Below are positions 51,383 through 60,696 of a stretch of DNA of 64,000 nt, piece by piece. Source of the stretch: an uncultured Pseudomonadota bacterium (lineage in GTDB: Bacteria; Pseudomonadota; Alphaproteobacteria; RF32; CAG-239). The DNA lies in NCBI GenBank assembly GCA_949295025.1, contig CASFJK010000003.1:34858-98857 (forward strand). The letters are read 5' to 3'. Position 1 is the stretch's first letter; every line of letters starts with the position of its first letter. Position numbers and translations under genes: made by a program. Below the pieces are notes generated by a model. The model had not been told where the DNA came from, did not search any database, and was given only the letters and a program-made list of their open reading frames with translations.

Positions 51383-53234
51383 GTTTTGCTCCTTTAGAAA
51401 ATAATTTCAGTTTTATCTGTTTTAACTCTGTTTTGTCAGATTTCAGAAAACTGATGGTGGATTCAACCGTGAGTATAATCAGCATAAGATGTGCAGAAAT
51501 TGCCCTGAGCACCTCGTTATTTAATATTTTCAAAGGATTTAATATGGCAACAAACAAAAACAAATACGCCAGATTTAACTTGGTCAGTTTGGCTTGATTG
51601 AGAAACATCACAATGCAAACAAATAAGTACAAACCAAAATATGGATATGAACGATTGTTCACAATGGTTAAAATTACCAATACCAGCTGGGTAATACGTT
51701 TCCATTCGTTTTTCTGAAAATAGTTGGTTGCAAAAATCAATATAAATAAAATACCATTTAACCCAAGGATAAATTTATCTACTAAAAGGGCATAATCGGC
51801 TCCAATCAAGCTGGTTAAATCACCTCTCAAAACACCATCAAAACCGGCATTGGCATATATCAAGTAGCGAAAACTAAAATAATTCCACATACCCGTATTA
51901 TATTTACTAATGTTTTCTATAATTAAAGGAACATTAGCCAAACCACCCTTAAAAAACAAAAACGGTAAGAAAACAAAAGCTAAACCATATAACACCAAGC
52001 GCAAAGTTTCTTTGAAATTACCACGATACAAAGTCAAAAGACCAAACACACAAGGATATAATTTCAGACCAGAGGCAATGCCAAGCGAAATTAATGCAAA
52101 CTCTCTAACTCTGGCATTCTCATTATCGTAATTTAGCAGATACACCGTAGTGAGAGCTACAGATAAAATCATCGGATTACCTGTGCTAATAGCATTGCTA
52201 AAAGGTAGGCTGAATATTAAAATAAACATTAAAGCATATTTATATGGCTTATCTGTTTTGTATTTATCAAATAAAGACAACAATAAAAATGTGGCCATTG
52301 CAAAAATAAACAAATGTGCCTTAGCATAATTTCCGGTTTGATGGAAAGCATCAAAAGAATTTTTGCTTACATAATCTCCGGTTTGCCCAAACAAATAATA
52401 TAAAATATTCAGCAAAGGAGGATTTTGCACACCTCGGCTGTAACTATCGAGACCAAGAGCCTTGGTAATCGGTTCGAAGAAATCGCAAAAATATGTATGG
52501 TTTCCATATCCTGAAGAAAAATAGCCATTTTCATTGACCAGTAAGAACCACAAATACAGTAAAGAAATTGGCAACATAATACCGATAAATACCTTATTTA
52601 TATCCCATTTTATTTCTGTGATATTTTTATATCCATACCAAAATCCGCTAAACAGCAATGCAAATAGAATAATATCTGTGATAATAAAGCGATAAAAGCC
52701 ATTAATTTGTGAAAGCGGAGCTTTTTTATGTTTGACTACAATATCAATCTTTTCACCATTTTGCACATCTAAAGTAATACTATAAGATTTATCGTGGCTC
52801 ACAACAATGGGCAAATCAGATATAGGTTGGCCATTTATCAACACCTCTTCATAGTTTATCCAGACAGGGATTCTTTTATTAGCTTTTTTGTAATCTGTCC
52901 CCATAAGTTTAAGGATAAGTTTTCCTTTACCTTCAGACGTAAGTTGAAAAGTTGCGATGCGATTATGACTAGCTGTTTTAAGGATTATACTTGCTCCTGT
53001 CCCACTATTTTTTATCCAAGAAATCGACTTCATCCATTCAGGATATAATATTTGAACTCTTTTATCTTCAGTATTAACCTTTACAGAATTTTTGACATTC
53101 CCTTGAGTATAAATATCTATCCGGGCTCTGTTATTATCAAAATTGGCCTTAAGCTCAATAGGCATTATAAACGGATTAATAATCCATAAAATTACTAAAG
53201 CAGCTAGCGCAGAAAACAGATACTTTTTAGTCAT
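51375..53234 (-). CDS. GT-C-type membrane glycosyltransferase (GT87-like) with an N-terminal periplasmic module
   Basis: A 619-aa protein: membrane segment about 6-24; module about 36-170 (copy B); then about 10 membrane segments with loops such as FEPITKALGLDSYSRGVQNP. The layout (polyprenyl-sugar-using multi-span enzyme, lipid-linked donor) resembles GT87/DUF2029 mannosyl- or arabinosyl-transferases. Start ATG 53234 follows AAGGA by 7 nt. Fits a transferase using the polyprenyl-phosphate sugar made by the neighbouring UbiA block. Overlaps pgpA by 8 nt. Confidence 0.75.
   Translation of the reverse strand: MTKKYLFSALAALVILWIINPFIMPIELKANFDNNRARIDIYTQGNVKNSVKVNTEDKRVQILYPEWMKSISWIKNSGTGASIILKTASHNRIATFQLTSEGKGKLILKLMGTDYKKANKRIPVWINYEEVLINGQPISDLPIVVSHDKSYSITLDVQNGEKIDIVVKHKKAPLSQINGFYRFIITDIILFALLFSGFWYGYKNITEIKWDINKVFIGIMLPISLLYLWFLLVNENGYFSSGYGNHTYFCDFFEPITKALGLDSYSRGVQNPPLLNILYYLFGQTGDYVSKNSFDAFHQTGNYAKAHLFIFAMATFLLLSLFDKYKTDKPYKYALMFILIFSLPFSNAISTGNPMILSVALTTVYLLNYDNENARVREFALISLGIASGLKLYPCVFGLLTLYRGNFKETLRLVLYGLAFVFLPFLFFKGGLANVPLIIENISKYNTGMWNYFSFRYLIYANAGFDGVLRGDLTSLIGADYALLVDKFILGLNGILFILIFATNYFQKNEWKRITQLVLVILTIVNNRSYPYFGLYLFVCIVMFLNQAKLTKLNLAYLFLFVAILNPLKILNNEVLRAISAHLMLIILTVESTISFLKSDKTELKQIKLKLFSKGAKHV
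52725..53129 (-). other. Shared extracytoplasmic module, copy B (GT-C protein residues 36-170)
   Basis: Landmarks: RARIDIYTQGN, YPEWMKSISWIKN, EGKGKLILKLMG, RIPVWINYEEVLINGQ, HDKSYSITLDVQNG. It aligns end to end with copies A (45809-46216) and C (53260-53700). Confidence 0.65.
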
Positions 53235-53244
53235 AACGAATTCC

Positions 53245-54810
53245 TTATCTTGTGAGTTGAGCAATTAATTCCTTTATTGATGGAATATGACGGCGATATT
53301 TTAGTTTTAGATTACAATATTCTCCGTCTTTTACCGAAATAGAATATTTTAATGGCTTATCATGCCAAGCAACAGCTTGTGATGATTGAATTGTCTTGTT
53401 GTTAATTTGAACATCTTTATAATCAAAAAGTATGGGTTTGTTATGCCCTCCTTTATTAATCTGCACCCCGCGAAGCCAAATATCTAAGTTTCCGGAGCCA
53501 ATGCATCGAAAAGAAAAATTAATTTTTTTATAAAAGAACGAGGTTATCAAATCTAAAACAAAACCATTTCCAACTTTAGTAATCCACTTAGGATTTTGAT
53601 ACCAGTTGGGAGCAGAAAAGATAATCTTTTTATCATAGGAAAGCTGTATAATGTTATTTTCAGCAGAACCGGTAAAAATTAAATCAATACGCGCATTTTT
53701 GCTTACCACATTGCATATTGAAATAAGTGGAATGAATTTGAACAAAAAGTATTTAGTTTTATTTCTATGTTGCTCAACATCAAGCAAGGGGATATATTTA
53801 AACAAATGGTAACAATATCTTTTTAACTTTTTATAAACTGAAAGTAACGGTATTTTTCCAATGCTATATACTCGTATCGGAAGAGATTTCATATATTTTG
53901 TAGATATTATATTCCCATAGCCACGAGCAAAATTTGGATAATTTAATTTTAGTGTTCGATGCAATATTTTCGGATCAAAAATATTGAATTTTTTATTCTT
54001 TTTTTCAATCTTCTCAAATAGTTTGTTTAGTCTGATGATATAGTCTTTAATTTCTACTTCGCTTTTTCCCGATAACGGATTATATTTTCTTTGCAGCAAA
54101 TCTAAGTCTGAATCTGCTAGTTTTATATGGAGATTTTCTCTTAAAAACTTCTGCAATAATTTAACGTGATATGTTGTTAAAATATCTGTTTTCTGCGTTG
54201 TAATGCTACCTTCATAAGTGCGATGCCGACATAAATTCTCTTGCAAATTGGCAAAACGAACTTTGTTATATATACTTAACCATAACTCATAATCCTCTTG
54301 AGGTGAGCCTTCAGGATATTGGATATTATTCTTAATAAAATCAGATTTGCGAAATATTAAAGTAGAATGGCATAAATCACAGTTAAACAGTAATTCAGCT
54401 TTGCATTCTTCATGTGTTCCTTTGGCTTTATGCACAAAATTCCATCTACCAAAATGCTCTTGCCAGGTGCCTAAAATTGTAATTTCAGGGTGTTTATCAA
54501 GATATGTAACTTGCTTTTCAAATCTGGTAGGTAAGGAAATATCGTCAGCATCCATTCGAGCAATATATTTACCTTTAGCCACTTTAATTCCATAGTTCAA
54601 GGCAGTAGCCAAACCTTTTTGAGGGCCTTTAATCAGCTTAATTCTCTTATCTTTATAAGATTTTACGATGTTGCACGTGTTATCTTTCGAGTTATCGTCA
54701 ATCACCAATAATTCAAAATCTTGATAAGTTTGGTCTAAAATGCTGTCAATCGCTTCTTTCAAAAATTTTTCAGCATTATAAGTCGGCATAACAACCGAAA
54801 CCGTTGGCAT
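53245..54810 (-). CDS. Family 2 glycosyltransferase with FIPLL repeats and a C-terminal glycan module
   Basis: A 521-aa protein. GT2 domain 1-220 (SVVMPTYNAEKFLKEAID, VIDDNSKDNT, RMDADDISLPTRFEKQ). Middle basic helical region. Three tandem units near 325-370 (KIPLLSVYKK, HLFKYIPLLDVE, FLFKFIPLISI). C-terminal module (copy C). ATG 54810 follows AAGGAG and overlaps the GT8 stop by 1 nt. The GT2 part is a near-paralogue of 43398-44477, which lacks the module. Confidence 0.9.
   Translation of the reverse strand: MPTVSVVMPTYNAEKFLKEAIDSILDQTYQDFELLVIDDNSKDNTCNIVKSYKDKRIKLIKGPQKGLATALNYGIKVAKGKYIARMDADDISLPTRFEKQVTYLDKHPEITILGTWQEHFGRWNFVHKAKGTHEECKAELLFNCDLCHSTLIFRKSDFIKNNIQYPEGSPQEDYELWLSIYNKVRFANLQENLCRHRTYEGSITTQKTDILTTYHVKLLQKFLRENLHIKLADSDLDLLQRKYNPLSGKSEVEIKDYIIRLNKLFEKIEKKNKKFNIFDPKILHRTLKLNYPNFARGYGNIISTKYMKSLPIRVYSIGKIPLLSVYKKLKRYCYHLFKYIPLLDVEQHRNKTKYFLFKFIPLISICNVVSKNARIDLIFTGSAENNIIQLSYDKKIIFSAPNWYQNPKWITKVGNGFVLDLITSFFYKKINFSFRCIGSGNLDIWLRGVQINKGGHNKPILFDYKDVQINNKTIQSSQAVAWHDKPLKYSISVKDGEYCNLKLKYRRHIPSIKELIAQLTR
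53260..53700 (-). other. Shared extracytoplasmic-type module, copy C (C-terminus of the GT2)
   Basis: Landmarks: ARIDLIFTGSAENN, APNWYQNPKWITK, IGSGNLDIWLRG, ILFDYKDVQINN, HDKPLKYSISVKDG. Best match to copy B. No signal peptide or membrane anchor is visible on this protein, so here the module may be cytoplasmic or peripheral. Confidence 0.65.
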
Positions 54811-55895
54811 TACAATTCTCCTTTGATTTTGCATTTTAGAAACGGCAATACTGCAAATAGTTTGTAATAAATTTTATTTTTATGCACTTTCTTTTCTAAA
54901 ATTGGTATGAAGTTGAACAACAAATATGTCGTTTTTTGATCATAATATTCAACTTTGAGCAAAGGAATAAAAGAAAACAGCAATAATTTTGATACTTTGT
55001 TTGGTTTTGCCAAAATAGTTTTATCTCTATTTTGTATGATCATTTTTTTCAATTCTTTATAAAAAGGCGTCATCTTGGCATATTTCCACCACTCATTGCC
55101 ATATAATATGCTTTTATCATGCCATGGTTTAATTTTATCGGCAAAATGGAATATTGTAGGATCTTTTCTGGCCTCATTAATTTCATCTTGGCTGAATGTT
55201 TTTCTTAACTCCTCATCAGAATATTTTGAACAATTTATTGTAAAGTTGTTCTTTAGAGGCAAATGTTTTATATGTCCATAACACGCAACATTTAAAATAT
55301 CTTGGTCTTGACTCTTGAATTTTTTATCCGTTAACTGTAAAAATTCTGAGGTTATATTGTCCTTACGTATTGCATCTAAATTCATTAATACGACACCGGC
55401 TTGAATATAGCCCTTTAATGATGGTATTCCTAAGTCTTTCCCATACCATGCATTTTCAGGAAATGTGTACCACCCAGCTTTTGCTCCGGCTAAATAGTAG
55501 CCCTCCATATCTGTAGAATATAAGTTCCACAAATCATGCCGAACTAAAATATCTATATCTAAGTATATGCATTTTGATATTTGTGGTAGCGCTTCAGCTA
55601 TCAATAATCTGTAATATGTAGCATAAATGATGCGTTCATGCATTTTTGGAGCATTAATAAATGCATCTTTCATATTTATAAAAATTACTTTGCAATCGTT
55701 ATATTGACGTTCTAATGTACCAATTTTCTGTTTACTGGTGTCTGAAAAATTGTCAGGAACCAAAATATAGAATTCATAATTTGTTGTTTTTAATTTATTT
55801 TTAAGCATGGAAACCATGGTGACATACATGCAGTATATCAATTCATCATCGATTGTTGCAAAGACTATCGGTATCGTATGTTGTACTTTGGGCAT
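54810..55895 (-). CDS. Family 8 glycosyltransferase with C-terminal FIPLL repeats
   Basis: A 361-aa GT8 enzyme. IPIVFATIDDELIYCMYVTM start, CIYLDIDILVRHDL metal motif (about 115-128), and a GYIQAGVVLMNLDAIRK acceptor segment, as in LgtC/RfaI-type galactosyl/glucosyl transferases. The last 60 residues are three tandem units (LLLFSFIPLLKVE, YLLFNFIPILEKK, YYKLFAVLPFLKCK). Confidence 0.9.
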   Translation of the reverse strand: MPKVQHTIPIVFATIDDELIYCMYVTMVSMLKNKLKTTNYEFYILVPDNFSDTSKQKIGTLERQYNDCKVIFINMKDAFINAPKMHERIIYATYYRLLIAEALPQISKCIYLDIDILVRHDLWNLYSTDMEGYYLAGAKAGWYTFPENAWYGKDLGIPSLKGYIQAGVVLMNLDAIRKDNITSEFLQLTDKKFKSQDQDILNVACYGHIKHLPLKNNFTINCSKYSDEELRKTFSQDEINEARKDPTIFHFADKIKPWHDKSILYGNEWWKYAKMTPFYKELKKMIIQNRDKTILAKPNKVSKLLLFSFIPLLKVEYYDQKTTYLLFNFIPILEKKVHKNKIYYKLFAVLPFLKCKIKGEL

Positions 55896-55905
55896 TAAAT
55901 TTCTC

Positions 55906-57111
55906 CTATAAACTTTGAAAATATTTCTCTAACATTTTTTTACTGTATGGGGTACGCAAATCTGTAAGTTGTCCGGATAATATCCCTAAAGCTGTTTCTA
56001 TGGCGCTTTGATGTGATAAACAATCAAATAAGTGATACCATACTGCATAATCTTGTTTTGATAATTGATTGCGGCGGCATAAAAACTTATCATATTTGCC
56101 CGATGCTACCAGTTTAATATCTGAAATCTTATCTTTTATGGTGATGTTCTTAGGAGTGGGAGGAATTACTTTAAGAGATTTACCATAATGAGTTTCAAAC
56201 ATTATCATGGCAAATTCCTGCCATAGAGCCTCCAAAGCATTTGAGTTGTTTATGGGATAATTGGCCTCTGCGATATAATCTGCATAACTATTTATATTTC
56301 CGGCTTTTATTTCTATTGTATCGTTATCAACTGAATTGATTATAACCGGAATGATTTGGAAAGATTTTACTTTTTTATCAACTATTTCTATGGTAACGGA
56401 AAGCGACCATAAGCCATTTTGGCGTTGGCTCCATCTTTGCGGAGAAACAACAAAATTACCTAACCCGTACAATATCAATCCATTGTGATATTCTTCCCAT
56501 CCTTGTGGTACGTGTGCATGGTGACCATGGATAATATCTGCACCACAATCAATATAACTTCTAAACAACTCTTGTATTTGTGGTGATGGCCAGCGACTCA
56601 TTTCGGCAGCAGCATGAATAGACACTATAACAATGTCATTGGTGGCTTTAGCTTGTCTTATTTTTTGATATAAGTTAGGGGAAAAATAATCTACACCAAT
56701 AGATGATCTCTGAGAGACACCAAATTGTTTTTCGGCAATGCAAAAAACTGCAATTGAAACCCCATTTTGTTGAATTATCATGGGTTCCTGTTGATTATTA
56801 TTACTTACTCCGCCATAAATAGTTTGAGTTTCTTTGCAGGCATTTATTGTGTCATTAATACCATCTTCGCCAAAATCTCCGGTATGATTGTTGGCTATGG
56901 AAACCATAAATTTATTAGGAAAATTATTCCTTATTTTCTTAAAGTTCTCCAAAGATGACTTTAAACAGGGACCTGCTTTGACTATACCCTTTTGAGCATC
57001 GGTAACGGGAGTTTCTAAATCACATATGCTTAATTCTGCTTCTGTAAGAGACTTATCAAATTTAATATTTTCATTAATGCCCCAAATATCACCAAAAAGC
57101 TGTATTCTCAT
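55906..57111 (-). CDS. CapA-family poly-gamma-glutamate-synthesis-like metallophosphatase
   Basis: A 401-aa protein with the CapA/YwtB signature: MRIQLFGDIWGINENI, DLETPVTD, SIANNHTGDFGEDG and HGHHAHVPQGWEEYHNG with the metal-binding His/Asn set, then ILYGLGNFV. There is no obvious signal peptide, unlike secreted CapA. CapA-like proteins act on polymeric or peptidic surface material; the substrate here is unknown. It starts 4 nt within the end of the GT2-TupA gene. Confidence 0.85.
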   Translation of the reverse strand: MRIQLFGDIWGINENIKFDKSLTEAELSICDLETPVTDAQKGIVKAGPCLKSSLENFKKIRNNFPNKFMVSIANNHTGDFGEDGINDTINACKETQTIYGGVSNNNQQEPMIIQQNGVSIAVFCIAEKQFGVSQRSSIGVDYFSPNLYQKIRQAKATNDIVIVSIHAAAEMSRWPSPQIQELFRSYIDCGADIIHGHHAHVPQGWEEYHNGLILYGLGNFVVSPQRWSQRQNGLWSLSVTIEIVDKKVKSFQIIPVIINSVDNDTIEIKAGNINSYADYIAEANYPINNSNALEALWQEFAMIMFETHYGKSLKVIPPTPKNITIKDKISDIKLVASGKYDKFLCRRNQLSKQDYAVWYHLFDCLSHQSAIETALGILSGQLTDLRTPYSKKMLEKYFQSL

Positions 57112-59093
57112 TTTAACCTCTCTTTACTTAAATCAATTAGTTTTCCTAATCTTAAGTCCCATTCTTTGGGCTGCCATTGACAATAACCGCTGGCACTGGT
57201 GAATGTCATTTCTCCGAATTTGATGGTACCATCATTTAATCGGTAAAAATCAACCCGAACATGGCTAAATCCTGAAGATAGTTTTTCGGCCAACATAATC
57301 ATTTCATCTAAATTATTCGGCTTTGTGATTTCATCCTGATTTAAGGGATAATTATAGGTAAATTCTTGTTTTTGCCATTGCCGATTAAAGAATGCCATTT
57401 TTAATCCTTTGGCTCTTTCACTCAAAAATTGAATATAATGCACCTTCCCGTCAAAACACCAAAACTTATAGTCATATAAATCTTTATCATCATTTTCCAT
57501 ATAAATTTCGGCTATAATTTTAGGTTTAATTATTTTATATTGGAGTTCCAAGCCGACACAATATGCAAAATTTGTTTTCATCCATTTTTCTATCTTTTGA
57601 CGGGCGTCTTTTTTATTAAATTGTTTTTTATCTGTGACAATTATATTCATACCGCAACCATGATTGCATTTGAGAACAAATTTATCTGGAAATTTATCAA
57701 AATCAATATCATCAAATTTGTCCCACGCTCCAATCAGCGGAATCAAATATTTTTCGCCAATTTTTTCTTTAATCCAATCACGAACTAAATATTTATCCGA
57801 AAGCCGAGATTTCAAAGCTGTTGATGCATGAAGTTTCAGCCATTGAATCTTTTCATTATATGTTTGCGGATTTTCCAGATTTAAATCTGTTTTCATAGCC
57901 CGCTTATACCAAAATTTCAGCTCTTCCGGATAATACTTTTCAGGCAGATTTTTGTAGTATTCATAGTTTCTTTCCAGCATCTTATTCTTTATCTTAATTA
58001 ACGGGATAAAACCAAATAACAAATATTTTTCTGATTTACTGGATGTACAAATTTTGAGTATAGGCAAAATATTTAGAAGCATAAATTCTTCTTTTTGAGC
58101 ATTAGTTTTCTTTGTTATTAACGGCAAAAAATTAAATAACCTAATGGAATATATCTTGCTATAAACATTTGAACTTTTATTAAAACTAAACAATCGAAAA
58201 TATGGATTAATTTCTCGTATTAGTGACACATCAATACTTTTATATAATTGACACAACAACATCAAAAAAGTTAACGAAAAGAAATTAGGAAATTTAAATA
58301 TTTTATCCTTAAATTCTTTTTTTATTCTCAAAACGGTCAAATAATGAAGTTTGGCCAATTTGTTGTTTTTGCTCAGTTGCAAATCAAAAATCAACCCACG
58401 CATCATGTCAAATAATTTGCGTTGCTTGTAGATTACCTTTTTATAACTGGTGCGATATACATACGTCGGATAATTTAAAGCATAAAACTCCTTGGCTGTT
58501 ATCATAGCTTTTATAAAAAACGGAGGATCTTGGAAACGACGCAAATCTGGAAAATATATCTGATTGGCTTTTAAAAACTTACGTTTATACAAAAACCTGT
58601 GGTAGCCATAGTCAAATTGCCAATCTTTGTAACATATTTTTTCACACTTATCGAATGTATACCCCCAAAAATTTCCGGCTTGATCAAAAGTTGTCCTAAT
58701 TTCTCCGTTATGCAGTTCGCTAAAACAACCGCCACATATCAATACTTTATTTTCTTTGGCGGCAGTATACATCTTTTGGAGTGTTGTTTTTTCCGGATAA
58801 TAATCATCAGGGTCCATAAAAGCTATAAACTCTCCTTTGGCATGACGAATACCATTGTTACGCGCGGGCCCTGCTCCTTGGTTCTTTTGAGTAATCAATA
58901 TAACGCGTTTATCTTGTTTTGCATATTCAGTGATTATATCGCGGCTATCATCTGTAGACCCATCATCGACACAAAGAATCTCTATATTTTTAAGAGTCTG
59001 TGTAATAACTGTATCTAGACATTCTCGAATATATTTTCCCATGTTAAATACTGGAATCACTACACTTACATTAAGTATTTTTTGGGATTTCAT
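57108..59093 (-). CDS. GT2 glycosyltransferase fused to a TupA-like ATP-grasp domain
   Basis: A 661-aa three-part protein. Residues 1-230: GT2 (VSVVIPVFNMGKYIRECLD, CVDDGSTDDS, IAFMDPDDYYPEKT). About 315-375: three FIPLL-type units (RLFNFLPLITK, MLLNILPILKI, YLLFGFIPLIKIK). About 385-655: TupA-like ATP-grasp domain (YNEKIQWLKLH, DKFVLKCNHGCGMN, VRVDFY near 625). ATP-grasp proteins of this type act in teichuronopeptide and capsule synthesis by ligating a carboxylate to an amine. A protein that both adds a sugar and attaches an amino acid is plausible. Overlaps CapA by 4 nt. Confidence 0.85.
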   Translation of the reverse strand: MKSQKILNVSVVIPVFNMGKYIRECLDTVITQTLKNIEILCVDDGSTDDSRDIITEYAKQDKRVILITQKNQGAGPARNNGIRHAKGEFIAFMDPDDYYPEKTTLQKMYTAAKENKVLICGGCFSELHNGEIRTTFDQAGNFWGYTFDKCEKICYKDWQFDYGYHRFLYKRKFLKANQIYFPDLRRFQDPPFFIKAMITAKEFYALNYPTYVYRTSYKKVIYKQRKLFDMMRGLIFDLQLSKNNKLAKLHYLTVLRIKKEFKDKIFKFPNFFSLTFLMLLCQLYKSIDVSLIREINPYFRLFSFNKSSNVYSKIYSIRLFNFLPLITKKTNAQKEEFMLLNILPILKICTSSKSEKYLLFGFIPLIKIKNKMLERNYEYYKNLPEKYYPEELKFWYKRAMKTDLNLENPQTYNEKIQWLKLHASTALKSRLSDKYLVRDWIKEKIGEKYLIPLIGAWDKFDDIDFDKFPDKFVLKCNHGCGMNIIVTDKKQFNKKDARQKIEKWMKTNFAYCVGLELQYKIIKPKIIAEIYMENDDKDLYDYKFWCFDGKVHYIQFLSERAKGLKMAFFNRQWQKQEFTYNYPLNQDEITKPNNLDEMIMLAEKLSSGFSHVRVDFYRLNDGTIKFGEMTFTSASGYCQWQPKEWDLRLGKLIDLSKERLK

Positions 59094-59098
59094 CTTAC

Positions 59099-59695
59099 CT
59101 ACTCTGCGGCTTTTATGTTATCATTAATCATTTGGTTGGTGATGACTTTCATGGAAAGATGGTCCACCATCATATGAAGATCTTCGCTGATCTGCATGTC
59201 ATCTACATTCATATTTACGCTATGAGCGCACATTTGTTTGAGTTTGCCACCGTTGAAACCTGTCAAGCCGATGGTAACACCGCCGTTAGCATTAGCATAT
59301 TCTATAGCTTTGAGCACGTTTTTAGAGTTACCGCTACCGGAAATTCCAATAACATAATCTCCAGGATTAAAAAAGTTTTTCAATTGTTCAACAAAAATAT
59401 CATCATAGCTTACATCATTAGCATAAGCCATCATTCCGGGAACATTGTCGTTTAAGCAAATAAACTTAAAGCGTTTGTTGAAACCATAACTGCTTCCCTT
59501 ATTAAAATCACAGCAAAAATGTGAGGCTGTTGAGGCGCTGCCACCGTTTCCCATGATGAAAATTTGTTTGTCGGCATCTCTGGCATCAAGCAACATATTG
59601 ATAAACTTGTTAATCTCTTCTCTATTCAAACGTTTGATGGTTTCTTGCAAACGGTTTAGATAAATTAAAATATCGGCATTAAAATCATATCTCAT
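59099..59695 (-). CDS. gmhA: D-sedoheptulose 7-phosphate isomerase
   Basis: A 198-aa SIS-domain protein with FIMGNGGSASTASHF (46-60), the GISGSGNSKNVLKAIEYA loop near 113-130, and a C-terminal EDLHMMVDHLS motif. It makes D-glycero-D-manno-heptose 7-phosphate, first step of NDP-heptose synthesis. Overlaps hddA by 4 nt. Confidence 0.93.
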   Translation of the reverse strand: MRYDFNADILIYLNRLQETIKRLNREEINKFINMLLDARDADKQIFIMGNGGSASTASHFCCDFNKGSSYGFNKRFKFICLNDNVPGMMAYANDVSYDDIFVEQLKNFFNPGDYVIGISGSGNSKNVLKAIEYANANGGVTIGLTGFNGGKLKQMCAHSVNMNVDDMQISEDLHMMVDHLSMKVITNQMINDNIKAAE

Positions 59696-60696
59696 CGATA
59701 TTCTCCTCGCAAAGCGTGCTTGTTATAATGGATGATGGTTGAACCTTTGTTATCAAATTTAAAAGGTAATTCTTTTAAATCTCTCATGGCATAGCGCAAT
59801 CTTTGGTGATTTTCTTCTTTGACATAAAACAACAAAAATCCACCACCACCGGCTCCAAGCAATTTGCCACCACTTGCGCCGTTTTTCATTGCTAAATCAT
59901 AATAATGATTGATAAACTCATTGCTAATACCACCGGCCAACTCTTTTTTATACATCCAACCTTGATGCAAAATTTCTCCCATGGCATCAATATTGTTATG
60001 CAAAAGCTCTTGTTTCAAATCTTTGGCCAACTGAACCATTTTGTGCAAATTGTTGATTTTTGCCACATCGTCTGTGGTATTTTTCTTCTGTTCTTTTAAA
60101 ATATCTCCGGCGGCACGTGTTTGTCCGGTATAAAACATCATCAAATTATTTTCGAGGCGCTTATAGCCTTCAGTTGTTAAAAACACTTTTTCTACATTTA
60201 CGCGACCATTTTTTTCAAACTCAATAAAATTCAGCCCACCGCAAGCACAAGCATATTGGTCTTGTTTGCCAATCGGCTCTTTTAATAAATCTATCTCAAC
60301 ATGACAGGCTTGTTCTGCAACTTCCTCTTTGCTGAGATAAGTTTCATTATAAGCATTGCAAAGCGTAATTAATCCTGACGTAAAGGCTGAAGATGAAGCC
60401 AATCCGGTTCCTGATGGAATATCGGCACTGGAATTAAAATCAACGCCTTTTATATTGTAAAGTTTGAAAACCTCACGAATGATGCGATGCTTAATTTCTT
60501 CAACATTATGCACATCTTCAACTTCTTTATATTTCAAAAAATAACCATCTTTGAAAAAATAAGGATGCATGGAAAGATAAACATATTTATCAATTGCCGT
60601 ACTCAAGACAGCTCCGCCAAATTTTTCATAATAGTTGGCTAAATCACTGCCTCCTCCGGCAAAACTAATTCTAAACGGTGTTCTAGTAATAATCAT
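59692..60696 (-). CDS. hddA: D-glycero-alpha-D-manno-heptose 7-phosphate kinase
   Basis: A 334-aa GHMP kinase. ITRTPFRISFAGGGSDLANY start, ADIPSGTGLASSSAFTSGL ATP loop (91-109), and C-terminal GGKLLGAGGGGFLLFY. The start and the GSDL box match HddA in the GDP-heptose route (alpha anomer), not the bacterial HldE kinase used for LPS heptose. Overlaps the hddC-gmhB gene by 4 nt. Confidence 0.92.
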   Translation of the reverse strand: MIITRTPFRISFAGGGSDLANYYEKFGGAVLSTAIDKYVYLSMHPYFFKDGYFLKYKEVEDVHNVEEIKHRIIREVFKLYNIKGVDFNSSADIPSGTGLASSSAFTSGLITLCNAYNETYLSKEEVAEQACHVEIDLLKEPIGKQDQYACACGGLNFIEFEKNGRVNVEKVFLTTEGYKRLENNLMMFYTGQTRAAGDILKEQKKNTTDDVAKINNLHKMVQLAKDLKQELLHNNIDAMGEILHQGWMYKKELAGGISNEFINHYYDLAMKNGASGGKLLGAGGGGFLLFYVKEENHQRLRYAMRDLKELPFKFDNKGSTIIHYNKHALRGEYR

